From: Syncephalis plumigaleata
Taxonomy: Eukaryota; Zoopagomycota; Zoopagomycetes; Zoopagales; Piptocephalidaceae
NCBI GenBank assembly: GCA_025201365.1
Contig: JAIXMF010000002.1
Coordinates: 620,001 to 684,000 of the forward strand
DNA: 64,000 nucleotides
Reading direction: 5' to 3'
Part shown: piece by piece, positions 37,748 through 46,945 of the stretch
Numbering within the stretch: position 1 is the stretch's first letter
Layout of the letters: the number at the start of each line of letters is the position of its first letter
The notes under the pieces: model-generated
What the model saw: only the letters and a program-made list of their open reading frames with translations
What the model was told of the DNA's origin: nothing
Database searches by the model: none
Position numbers and translations under genes: made by a program

Positions 37748-39159
37748 TTAAGATTCTGGATAGTAGAAGAATGCAACAGCAACAATTGCATACGTTCCTA
37801 ATAGCATGGCACCTTCAAGCCAGTTGCTCTTGCCATCCATGATAAGATAGTTGGTATCAATACCGAGACGAACAAGACTACCGTCTCGAAACCATGGAAG
37901 AACAAGGTCATCGGCTGACCGATAGCCCACCCAATAATGACGAGCAATGGCGTGACGAGTAGGGCATCTGCATACTGGAGCCAAGAGCAACACCAATGGC
38001 AAGATCCATCTTGTTCTTCATGGCAGTGGTAACGGCGTCATGTGTTCGGCGGCATTGCCAACAATCGGCAACAAGATTAGACCGACAAATGTGTCACTTA
38101 GAGTGCCACCCTTGGTGATTGCTTCGATGGAGCTAACAAGCATATCGGCGTGGAAGGAAACGAGAATAGTCACTAGTACCAGTGCAACTAACGAGAATGA
38201 TAAAGTCAATGTAGGATACTCGGTGTCCTCCTCCTCCTCCTGCTCCTTATACTGAGTGCTTTGTCCGTCATCCGACATGTCGTCGTGGCGTGATGTTGAT
38301 ACAAGATGACGACTATCCGTGACTACCTCCTCATTCACTGTTTCATACAAATGGGCATGAGTGTGAAGCTGGAAGTACAAGAAGAGTAAATATATAACAA
38401 GTAAGAAAACGGCGGAAATATGCGACAGTTGGAGTACGGCCTCGTTGGCCTTCTCTTGATCATCTGACGTCATCCAGAAAGCAGCGGGGATCAATAGTGA
38501 CAAGCAGCTAAGCGCAAGAAGCGAGGCATAGTTTTGAGCTGCAGTCAAGTTGAATGATTGCTCAGAGAATTTAAAGCCACCAGTAAGAAACAGAAGCCAA
38601 GTACCTAGCAATATTGATTGTTAATATTACTATACTAATATCGATGATGATGATGATTACTTACTAGTAGTAGATTGGACAGGATAGATCCGAGTAATGA
38701 TGCTTGCACCACACGAATTAAACCATCCTTCACGGCAACAATGGCAATGATCAATTCAACGGCATTGCCAAATGTGGCGTTCAATAATCCGCCAATGGTT
38801 TCGCCGAAGCGTAAGGCAATTTCTTCGGTGGCATAGCCAAGCATGCTTGCCAACGGGATAATAGCGAGGAAATTGAGTGTGAACACCCATGAACCACTCC
38901 ATCCGGCATAGTAGGCTATAAAACCCACGGGACTGGCCAGTAGTAGTATGTTGACATACGAGCCTAGGAAGAAATTATAGATTGATAAACGTAATGTAGG
39001 CGTTGGATAAAAGTATGCATCCATCACGCTTTGGTCGTCCGTCTCCGTCAATATCAAACTAGGCGAAGGCACCGAAATTAAGCCTGGCGAGTCTGGTCCA
39101 CGCGCTATCGAGGTAAGTCTTGCTAAGCGCGTAGCTTGTCGATTGGCTTCTCGACTCAT
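37748..39159 (-). CDS. Vacuolar Ca2+/H+ exchanger (CAX/Vcx1 type), frame interrupted
   Basis: Cation/proton antiporter that loads Ca2+ into the vacuole. [20 protein letters not shown] is a basic cytosolic N terminus. The first half contains [20 protein letters not shown] with [17 protein letters not shown], the first alpha repeat. The second half contains an acidic loop ([13 protein letters not shown]) and the second alpha repeat, GNAAEHMT. From there the conserved text is spread over three frames: [35 protein letters not shown] with [15 protein letters not shown], and [20 protein letters not shown]. Three single-base losses, each from a G pair on the coding strand (near 38035, 37964 and 37859), would explain this. 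Every segment between is well kept, so an assembly error is as likely as real decay. One intron is near 38615-38660. Confidence 0.85.
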
Positions 39160-39774
39160 TCTGACGCTGGCTAGACTAGATTGGAGGGAGACCAACGATG
39201 ACGGTCAAGCTAGTTATTGAAGGCGAGAAAAAGGGAAAAGACTATGGATTATACACGCTGGCCAGTTGATTATGACGTTCGCAAAAAGAAAAGATATACT
39301 GGTTAGAACGAGTTTACATTTAGCGGAATGGTAGTGAAAAAAATCAATCCATTACCTCTTTAACCCCGATAACTGATCATGGAATTCCATGAAGACGCCC
39401 ATTCATGGTTACACTACGGCATTATACATTTAAATATCTAAAAATATGTATTGAAAGCAAGCGTGATCCAGTATAATAGCTAAACTGGGTTATACACATG
39501 AACAACTCAAGAAGAAAGAAGGAAAGGAAAGGAAAGAAAGCGAATGTGTGTATAGTATTTAACAATCAATAGAAAGTTATTGCATGATTATTAGTTGGCA
39601 ATAAAGCAATAATACGTTGATTATACTGACATATTGGTTTATTTCTTGTTTAGTATAGCGTAGTTGCAGATGTATAGAGTAAATGATTACAGTATATCAA
39701 TACACCGAGCATTGGAATAAACCCATAATTCTGATTATAACAGTCAGATTTACACCCATTCTTCCCACACCCAC
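39160..39774. other. Intergenic region before the transposon island
   Basis: AT-rich spacer upstream of the exchanger gene with no supported gene. A purine-rich GAAAGGAAAGGAAAG run lies near 39520. The retroposon cluster begins at its right edge. Confidence 0.5.
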
Positions 39775-39788
39775 AAATTTATCTATAA

Positions 39789-40268
39789 TTTTTTTTTTTT
39801 CTTGTTAGAACATTTGGCTATACGCCTTCTTTATTATATCAAAGCATTAAACCAGATTTGTAATAAAAAAATTAGTAGCACATAGCTAATGCCCACGGAG
39901 TGAAATGTGTATAGCAGAAAAGGGACTAACTTATATGCTGCAGTACACGGTTAATAGCTGTGAAGAAGTTCGCGTGGTTCTATGTCGGGCTGATGGTAGG
40001 CGGCTGTTGGCCGAATGTCGTTAGATTACTATTAAATAATATTCTACCGAATCTGGCTACAGCTCCACCAGGATCATATGTAAACCACTGGCATGGAGGC
40101 GAGGTCCAGCACTGTTCGAACTTGTTCATAGTATTAGTAGTTTTGGCATGATAAAGATCGGCTCGAATCCGCCTTGTGATCTCGCTTTGCCAACGGGTGA
40201 ATATTGTGAAGGCACTGACAATCTTGTCGTCCCACCTCGCTTCCGTGTGTGCTCGATAGATTTGCCAG
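39789..40268 (-). mobile_element. SINE-like retroposon A with poly(A) tail
   Basis: On the minus strand this segment ends in a run of A after TTCTAACAAG. It is bordered by the direct repeat AAATTTATCTATAA at 39775-39788 and 40269-40282. Its 3' half matches retroposon B (shared blocks around CCGTGGGCATT, TGGTTTA and GGC-ATATAGCCAAAT). A partial B-box-like GATTCGAGCC lies near its 5' part, but no clear tRNA head can be folded. The right-hand repeat also serves as the left repeat of retroposon B, which suggests two insertions at one site. Confidence 0.6.
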
Positions 40269-40282
40269 AAATTTATCTATAA

Positions 40283-40690
40283 TTTTTTTTTTTCTTGTTA
40301 GAACATATTTGGCTATATGCCGTCTTTTATTATAAATGAATAAACCAGGGTTATAATAACAAACAATTTGACAAACAGCCCAATGCCCACGGAATGGAAA
40401 TGTGTCTTGCGAGTGCAGACCACGGTTGTGTAGCAGAAAACCAACTAGCATATATTTTTTTTTTTCTTTTAATATTGCCGTAGCTTATTTTATTATAATA
40501 AACCAAGTTGACAACATTCAAATGAATGAAACCAACTAGCATATAGTCGGTAGGTTAATAAATGTCAACATTTCTGTTAACTAGTTAGAAATGATACCTT
40601 TTTCCCTATGACGGGATTGGCAGGAATCGAACCCAGGACCTATTCGTCCGAGAAATAGAGCGTAACCACTTGGCTACAACCCCATCCTCT
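40283..40690 (-). mobile_element. tRNA-headed SINE B with poly(A) tail and target duplication
   Basis: Minus-strand retroposon. The 5' head (40613-40683) folds like a tRNA: acceptor arm GGGGTTG with CAATCCC, and anticodon stem TATTT/GAATA with loop CTCGGAC (anticodon CGG). It also has a T loop TTCGATT and A- and B-box-like promoter segments. The D and T stems carry mismatches, and no T-run terminator follows, so it looks like a tRNA-derived head, not a working tRNA gene. The body ends in an A-run (40283-40293 on the + strand as T). The repeat AAATTTATCTATAATTTT flanks both ends (from 40269 and from 40691). Without a nested insertion the unit is about 317 bp. Confidence 0.7.
40455..40528 (-). 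mobile_element. Truncated poly(A) retroposon nested in SINE B
   Basis: A 74-bp insert whose minus strand ends in an A-run, bordered by the 17-bp direct repeat AAACCAACTAGCATATA at 40438-40454 and 40529-40545. This is the mark of target-primed insertion by LINE machinery. Its end (AATAAAATAAGCTACGGC and an A-rich tail) resembles that of the copy at 40718-40825. Confidence 0.75.
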
Positions 40691-40717
40691 AAATTTATCT
40701 ATAATTTTACTCTATTT

Positions 40718-40825
40718 TTTTTTTTTTTATTATAATCCTGGGCCGTAGCCTAATTTTATTTAATAAAGAAGACATGGCACAAGATCGCGTAAATATACAA
40801 TACAATAGTTGTAGTGGAAGTTAGG
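40718..40825 (-). mobile_element. Truncated poly(A) retroposon with 20-bp target duplication
   Basis: A 108-bp insert with a minus-strand A-run. It is flanked by TCTATAATTTTACTCTATTT at 40698-40717 and 40826-40845. The segment AAATTAGGCTACGGCCC before the tail links it with the nested copy at 40455. Only a 3' fragment is present. Confidence 0.75.
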
Positions 40826-40903
40826 TCTATAATTTTACTCTATTTAGTAATTCAGTAAATATTAACAAAGTAATTCGAGAGTTCAAAAATTCCTTCAATT
40901 TTA

Positions 40904-41403
40904 TGTAACGCGGCAATTTGTTCTGCCTGAAATAATGTTACGATAGATTCGAGAGCTCGTGTTAAGATAAGACACTATGATAAGTTGAGAGAATTGTAGA
41001 GTAGAGGGTATTGTTCGATGAGTAAGTGTGTGATAAGATAATGTCTTTATTTCGTATAAATGTAAGTACGCTTATATAGCTAGAACAGCTATGAATGTAA
41101 AGAGGTACCAGCAGTAGATGTGAGTTTGCTACAGCGCATCTTTGCCGAGTTAGTCGAAGATGTACTAGTTCGCGTAGTACTTGTTGATGAGCGGGAAGCG
41201 TAGCATGGCGAATGCTACTTTATGTTGAATCGTCGGGTGGTTGTTGATTGTTTGTGTAAGGGAATAAGAGGCGAGTGGGTGATCGTTATAGATCCTGACG
41301 TAATAATGAGCAAGTGTATCATCACGTGATCAAATCTAGGTGGAGATTCGTTAAAGTGAGGAAATCCTACTGTGAAGTTCATATATCACAGGAGCGGATT
41401 ACA
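40904..41403 (-). repeat. 3' LTR of the Ty3/Gypsy element
   Basis: 500-bp long terminal repeat, TG...CA bounded, matching the repeat at 46064-46563 at every position I compared. It is the downstream LTR because the element lies on the minus strand. Confidence 0.95.
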
Positions 41404-41431
41404 TGCCCACACAAATGCTTGACGTCCTCGT

Positions 41432-44400
41432 TCAAGGTTGTCGGAAGCGGCGAAGAGTGGATCGTAGTTGGCTTGGTCGAACGACAGGTATCATTTGTTG
41501 ATATTCATGGTATGGTTTAAGTCTGTCGACGTGAACGATATCGAAACTCTTACCATCCGATATAAGGTAAGTACCGGGGTGTAATAAACGAATGACTTTG
41601 TACGGTCCATCATACAAGTTAGTGAATTTTCCGCTTGATGATACCATTACCCGTAATAAAACCTCCGTATTTGGTTGGAAACAACGCGGTTGAACCGTTC
41701 GATCGTAGCGAATCTTCTGACGTATCTGTGCAATTCGCGTATTCTCTTGAGCCACTTCTCGTAACTTCGGTAATTCGTACTGAATACTTTGTAAACGTTG
41801 ATCGTATTCTTCTTCGGAATCAATGAAACTATTCGTATTCAACGTCCATACGGCTGGCGTTTTGAGCTCATAACCATATAACAAACGACTAGGGGTAAAC
41901 TTCGTAGTAGCACTGGTCATGGTGCGAATAACTAATAAAGCTTTCCATAAATCTACATCCCATTGTAAATTGCCGTTAGTCAGTTTAGTTAGCTGCTCTT
42001 TCAATGTTCGATTTAACCGTTCTACTTGACCGTTCGCTTGTGGTCTATAAGCAGTAGTAGGAGTATGATGAATTCGTAAATACTTAAAGAATTCGTCGGC
42101 TAAATCGCTCGTGAAGTCGGCTCCTCGATCCGTAATTAACTGCTGAGGAACTCCATATAATGCCACAACATCTTCTATTAAGAAACGAATGACCGTCTCA
42201 GTGGTGATATCCTTGGTAGCTCGAGCAATAGGCCATTTAGTGAAGTAATCGATAGCTGTCAAAATATATCGATTTCCGGACGTACTGATGGGGTTGATGG
42301 GTCCCATGGCGTCAACACCGAGTAATTGGAATGGATAACTGGAACTGATAGAATGCATAGGTTCCTGTCTAATGGCCGTCGTAGTATTTCGCTGGCATAT
42401 GTCGCATCCTTTTACTACTTCTTTTACGACTTTGTATAAACCGATGCCGGCGAAACGCATCTTCACACGTCTCCATGTATTTTCGACACCATTGTGTCCT
42501 TCATTATGTATCCTTGCTATTTCCTCGTGAGCGTTATGCTCATGTAATACTTCCTTTTCCTGATTATTGATAACTTGATACAATTTATCATCGATAACCT
42601 TATACTTTCCTGCGATTCTTCGTAATCGCTTTCTTTCAATTTCCGTGGCGTTGGTAGGATAAACCATTTTGTTCACATAATCTCTAGTTGCGTTATAGAA
42701 GGTGAATGACATTGCAAATAGGTCGGTATGCTGTTCCATAGGAGCTGGATGTCGAGATAAGTAATCGGCCGGGTTTATCTTGCCTTTGATATGTTCGATG
42801 TCGTAGTCGTATTCCATTAACATTAATTGCCATCTAGCTAGTCGACCGGTGAGTGGTTCTGACGTCTTAAATAGCGATAATAATGCAGAGTGATCCGTTT
42901 TAAGCGTAAATCGTCGTCCATACAGGTAATGTCGGTAATGCTTTACAGCCCATATGACGGCGAGTCCTTCCAGGTGGGTGGGACTATAATTGCTTTCGGC
43001 TTGACTGAGACTACGGCTAGCATAAGAAATAACAACTTCCTTCTGATCGGGCAACCGTTGTTGTAGGATTGCTCCAAGACCTCGTCCCGATCCATCTGTA
43101 GTTAAAACAAAAGGTAAGTTCCAATCTACAAATCGTAGAATAGGAGCGTTAGCGAGTTTGGATTGCAACGTTTGAAACGCTTCTATTTGATCTTCATCCC
43201 ACGACCAGGGCGTATTCTTCCGCATTAATCGATTTAATGGGCGTGATATAGTTGCAAAGCCTTCCACAAAGCGTCTATAATAACTGGCCAGGCCCATAAA
43301 TGATCTAACTGTCGTAACGTTAGTAGGTGGTTTAGCATGTATAATCGCATCGATTTTGTTCGGGGTGGGTGCTAAACCATGAGCTGAAATTCGAAAACCT
43401 AAATATTCCAGTCCTTGATATCCAATGAAGCATTTAGTGGGAGATAGTTGAAGTTGAACTTTTCGGCATCTATCGAGGGCTATTTTTAGATGTTCCAAAT
43501 GTTCGTCCACATTCTTCGAGTAAATAATAATGTCGTCAATGAATACTATGACGTTTTTCCATAACATATCAGCGAACACACGTTCCATCATGCGTTGATA
43601 CGTTCCGGGGGCGTTTGCTAGACCGAAAGGCATAACTAAAAAGCGGTAAAAGCCTCCACCAGGAATTGCAAAAGCTGTTTTGTCGCGATCGTCTTCCGTA
43701 GCCAAAGGGACTTGCCAATATCCAGAACGCGCATCGAGTGTTGAGTAAACTGATGATCCACCTAAGGCGTCCATGATTTCGTCAATTAAAGGTAAGGGAT
43801 ACTTATCCTTTCTAGTGATTGCATTTAACTTTCGATAGTCGACACATAGACGTAGTCCACCGTTCTTCTTTTGAATGGGCACAAGTGGAGCACACCAGGG
43901 TGATTGCGCTTCTTCGATTACGCCACTTTGCTTCATCTTCTCGATTTCTTCTTTGATTTGACGTAGCATTGCTTGTGGTACACGGTAAGGTCGAATTCTT
44001 ACCGGCGAATGATCTCCTGTATCAATCGAGTGCGTTGCTGCGGTTGTACGTCCTAATTCCTCGATTTCCTCTGCGAAAACATCCTTAAAGTCGTCAACTA
44101 CCGCTTGTAACTGGGCTCTGTCGTCTTCCGGTAACGGTTGATAAGCAGTGGTTGGTGTAGTGACTGCGAGTCCAAACAGATCGTCCGGGTCCATGATATC
44201 GAGATCTGCATCGTTTCCGGAATCGCTTTGACTGTTCACGGCAGTTACTCCTTCATTTTGTACACTGAAATGTTCGAATAAGGTTTCAATGCTGGCGGTA
44301 TCCGTTGGAGGCGTGTCTGGAGCGGCAAATACGGGAGCGTCCTCTAATAGGGGGTCGATATCGTCGTACTGCTGCGTATTCATGGGAATTTCCATTGTTA

Positions 44401-45973
44401 TACCATCCTTTCGATAAATTAACTTGTTTTGAATGATATCTGGTGTAATGGAATTTCTCTTCATCCAGTCGATACCTAGAATCAGTAGATGACCTGTTCT
44501 TTCGAATACAATGATATCCGCGGGTAAAGTGAGGGGTCCAATACTTATGGGTAAGTCTTTCACCATATGCCGGGGAGTATGTCGTTGTCCATCTGCGGTG
44601 ACCAATACTCGATCAACGCGGTGTCTAGGTCGTATACCTAAGTGTGAGACCAACGCAGGGCTGATCACCGAGCTGGCAGCTCCAGTATCGATAATTGCCA
44701 TTACTTCTATACCGTTGATGATTACACGTCGTCGAGCTGAAGTGTAATTGTGACCAATTTCATCATCAAGATTGTTGGCATCCATCTCACGTCGTAAAGC
44801 TCGTGCTAACTGTTGTCTGATTGCCGGTGATTGGTAAATCAGTTGTGCAATCGAGATATTTGCTGGCGTCGAACGTAGTTGATCCTCAATCTTGTACGCA
44901 TTTCTGTCTGTCTCCAAATTTAGATTAGGAGGCATTCGTGGTTGCCGGGGAACTCTTGCAGCCACATTTCCTTCTTTCGCTGCGGGGGCTTTCCTTCGTG
45001 GTACATCCTTCGCTTGTACCGTTGGTTGCGCAACGTGTGTTGTTGGTACCGTCTGTTCTTGGATATCCATTTCCATATCGGTAGCAACGGCTTTTCTAGC
45101 GTTCTTCCTTGTAGCGGGAATAGCTATATCTCGTTCTTTCCTCTTTCCTAAGGGGAACAAATCATCTTCATTAGCATCGTTATCTAATAGATTCAGATTT
45201 TCTCCTTGTCTCTGGGGACATTCTCGGGCCATATGTCCTTTGCCTTGACAATTGTAACATCGTCTTTCGCTGAATGAACGCTCATTGTTTCGTTCCGTGG
45301 GTTTGTTCTTTTCTTGTACCATGGCTTGTATCATGTTGAGCGACATTTCTTGAAATCGCTCCATTAGACGTTCCATGCTGGTTTCGAGAGACTGACTCTT
45401 GCTTTCTTCGCTCTTGGTCCGACCAATTAACGCTGGTTGGTCGTAGGATGCCTTGATACTTGGTAAGATATCCTGCGCTTCTAAATCAAGACTTTCTTCT
45501 CGCAGTAATAACTCCTTGGCTCGTCGGTATGTATTTGGACCTTCCTTTCGAAATTCACGCTTGTACTCCGGTCGAATAGCTTGAGCTAGTAATTCCAACT
45601 TGACCTCGTCGCTTGTAATTTCCGCACGCTTGATCAGGCTATCCAATGTGGTGAGTAGCTCGTCGATGGATTCTTCTTTTCCTTGACGATACGAGAAGAG
45701 CTGCCTAGTTGCATGATGTTTATAGCCAACGGTAACATATTTACTACGGAAGGCATTCTCGAATTCTTGCCAGGTCGTAGTCACTTCTTCGATGGATTCA
45801 TACCATGCCTCGGCCGTCCCTTCTAAGCTGACTCCTGCCATTGCGATTGCTTGGTCGTCGAGCCAATTGTTTGCACGTTTGATCTTCTTGAATCGGCTCA
45901 GCCATTTCTCGGGGTCTTCACTCTTGCGTCCTCCGAAGGTAGGGGCTTCCATACATCCGATCTTGCCGTCCAT
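41432..45973 (-). CDS. Gag-Pol polyprotein of the Ty3/Gypsy element
   Basis: One frame of 1513 aa. Parts in order: Gag with a retrotransposon capsid-type region (residues 1-200) and a CCHC zinc knuckle (CYNCQGKGHMAREC, about 239-252). The aspartic protease has IIDTGAASSV near 428. Reverse transcriptase spans roughly 650-850, with FIDD near 812. RNase H has TDGSGRGLG near 959. The integrase has an HHCC zinc region (about 1147-1193) and catalytic D, D, E near 1220, 1282 and 1318. No chromodomain follows the integrase. Gag and Pol share a single frame, which many fungal Ty3 elements also do. The frame appears whole. Confidence 0.95.
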   Translation of the reverse strand: MDGKIGCMEAPTFGGRKSEDPEKWLSRFKKIKRANNWLDDQAIAMAGVSLEGTAEAWYESIEEVTTTWQEFENAFRSKYVTVGYKHHATRQLFSYRQGKEESIDELLTTLDSLIKRAEITSDEVKLELLAQAIRPEYKREFRKEGPNTYRRAKELLLREESLDLEAQDILPSIKASYDQPALIGRTKSEESKSQSLETSMERLMERFQEMSLNMIQAMVQEKNKPTERNNERSFSERRCYNCQGKGHMARECPQRQGENLNLLDNDANEDDLFPLGKRKERDIAIPATRKNARKAVATDMEMDIQEQTVPTTHVAQPTVQAKDVPRRKAPAAKEGNVAARVPRQPRMPPNLNLETDRNAYKIEDQLRSTPANISIAQLIYQSPAIRQQLARALRREMDANNLDDEIGHNYTSARRRVIINGIEVMAIIDTGAASSVISPALVSHLGIRPRHRVDRVLVTADGQRHTPRHMVKDLPISIGPLTLPADIIVFERTGHLLILGIDWMKRNSITPDIIQNKLIYRKDGITMEIPMNTQQYDDIDPLLEDAPVFAAPDTPPTDTASIETLFEHFSVQNEGVTAVNSQSDSGNDADLDIMDPDDLFGLAVTTPTTAYQPLPEDDRAQLQAVVDDFKDVFAEEIEELGRTTAATHSIDTGDHSPVRIRPYRVPQAMLRQIKEEIEKMKQSGVIEEAQSPWCAPLVPIQKKNGGLRLCVDYRKLNAITRKDKYPLPLIDEIMDALGGSSVYSTLDARSGYWQVPLATEDDRDKTAFAIPGGGFYRFLVMPFGLANAPGTYQRMMERVFADMLWKNVIVFIDDIIIYSKNVDEHLEHLKIALDRCRKVQLQLSPTKCFIGYQGLEYLGFRISAHGLAPTPNKIDAIIHAKPPTNVTTVRSFMGLASYYRRFVEGFATISRPLNRLMRKNTPWSWDEDQIEAFQTLQSKLANAPILRFVDWNLPFVLTTDGSGRGLGAILQQRLPDQKEVVISYASRSLSQAESNYSPTHLEGLAVIWAVKHYRHYLYGRRFTLKTDHSALLSLFKTSEPLTGRLARWQLMLMEYDYDIEHIKGKINPADYLSRHPAPMEQHTDLFAMSFTFYNATRDYVNKMVYPTNATEIERKRLRRIAGKYKVIDDKLYQVINNQEKEVLHEHNAHEEIARIHNEGHNGVENTWRRVKMRFAGIGLYKVVKEVVKGCDICQRNTTTAIRQEPMHSISSSYPFQLLGVDAMGPINPISTSGNRYILTAIDYFTKWPIARATKDITTETVIRFLIEDVVALYGVPQQLITDRGADFTSDLADEFFKYLRIHHTPTTAYRPQANGQVERLNRTLKEQLTKLTNGNLQWDVDLWKALLVIRTMTSATTKFTPSRLLYGYELKTPAVWTLNTNSFIDSEEEYDQRLQSIQYELPKLREVAQENTRIAQIRQKIRYDRTVQPRCFQPNTEVLLRVMVSSSGKFTNLYDGPYKVIRLLHPGTYLISDGKSFDIVHVDRLKPYHEYQQMIPVVRPSQLRSTLRRFRQP

Positions 45974-46063
45974 TGCGATACTTGATGTAGAAATGTAACT
46001 AAAATATGAAAAATAAATGTCTTAGTCTTAGCTAGAAGAACTCCCTGTAGTGAGCACCAAAAT

Positions 46064-46563
46064 TGTAACGCGGCAATTTGTTCTGCCTGAAATAATGTTA
46101 CGATAGATTCGAGAGCTCGTGTTAAGATAAGACACTATGATAAGTTGAGAGAATTGTAGAGTAGAGGGTATTGTTCGATGAGTAAGTGTGTGATAAGATA
46201 ATGTCTTTATTTCGTATAAATGTAAGTACGCTTATATAGCTAGAACAGCTATGAATGTAAAGAGGTACCAGCAGTAGATGTGAGTTTGCTACAGCGCATC
46301 TTTGCCGAGTTAGTCGAAGATGTACTAGTTCGCGTAGTACTTGTTGATGAGCGGGAAGCGTAGCATGGCGAATGCTACTTTATGTTGAATCGTCGGGTGG
46401 TTGTTGATTGTTTGTGTAAGGGAATAAGAGGCGAGTGGGTGATCGTTATAGATCCTGACGTAATAATGAGCAAGTGTATCATCACGTGATCAAATCTAGG
46501 TGGAGATTCGTTAAAGTGAGGAAATCCTACTGTGAAGTTCATATATCACAGGAGCGGATTACA
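46064..46563 (-). repeat. 5' LTR of the Ty3/Gypsy element
   Basis: Upstream LTR, same 500 bp as the other end. The internal sequence next to it reads TTTTGGTGCTCACTACAGGG on the element strand. TGGTGCTCACTACAGGG is the likely primer-binding site; I could not match it to a tRNA in this window. Confidence 0.95.
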
Positions 46564-46572
46564 TTTATCGTG

Positions 46573-46654
46573 GTCAGTGTGTCCGAGTGGTTAAGGAGTG
46601 TGACTAGAAATCACATGGGCTCTGCCCGCACAGGTTCAAATCCTGTCGCTGACG
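46573..46654 (+). tRNA. tRNA-Ser (anticodon AGA)
   Basis: An 82-nt class II tRNA. The acceptor arm is GTCAGTG with CGCTGAC, the D arm GTGTCCGAGTGGTTAAGGAG carries the A box, and the anticodon loop ACTAGAAAT has AGA. A long variable arm (TGGGCTCTGCCCGCA) is diagnostic of serine. The B box is GGTTCAAATCC. A TTTT terminator follows at once. There is no intron. The Ty3/Gypsy element ends 9 bp upstream. Confidence 0.96.
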
Positions 46655-46943
46655 TTTTGCTGCGCTGTAGCGCTCTTCTTTTTGCTAAAAAACAAAGTAA
46701 ATACGCTAGATCGATGAATAATACATGCAGTGTAAGAGGTTCAATGGCTAGGTGTTTATTTTGCTAAAGGGGAAAGATAATGCGTGATGTAATAAGTTGG
46801 TATGTGGAGGGTTTACACATCCAACAAGCAAGGAGGAAATCGTGAATATGAATGGCAAACATCTGTAAAGCGTTATCTTAGTTCTATTGATTAAATATAA
46901 ATAAAAATGCCTGTATTTACGTGTAGAATAGTAGAGATAAGTA
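46655..46943. other. Short spacer between tRNA-Ser and transposon copy 2
   Basis: AT-rich, with only the tRNA terminator visible at its left edge. No gene is supported. Confidence 0.5.
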
Positions 46944-46945
46944 TA

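Larger units (their letters stand above)
40904..46563 (-). mobile_element. Ty3/Gypsy LTR retrotransposon, looks whole
   Basis: A 5.66-kb Metaviridae element on the minus strand with 500-bp LTRs at each end and one long gag-pol frame between them. The domain order (protease, reverse transcriptase, RNase H, integrase) identifies the Ty3/Gypsy group. A 4-bp TTTA sits outside both LTRs and is the likely target duplication. The LTRs show no difference by eye, so the insertion is recent. No break was seen. The outer edge of its 5' LTR lies 9 bp before a tRNA-Ser gene, the position favoured by Ty3 in yeast. The retroposon cluster lies on its other side. Confidence 0.95.

Noticed and set aside
40613-40683. 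A tRNA-like cloverleaf with anticodon CGG on the minus strand
   Set aside because: Stem mismatches, A37 where Pro tRNAs have G, no T-run terminator, and its place at the 5' end of a poly(A)-tailed unit with target duplications show that it is a SINE head, not a tRNA gene.
44892-45248. 118-codon frame antisense to Gag
   Set aside because: Shadow of the gag-pol frame; Cys/Ser-rich composition comes from the opposite strand's codons.
46474-46767. 97-codon open frame across the LTR edge and the tRNA-Ser gene
   Set aside because: It reads through a tRNA gene and repeats a frame also present in the other LTR. It has no coding character.
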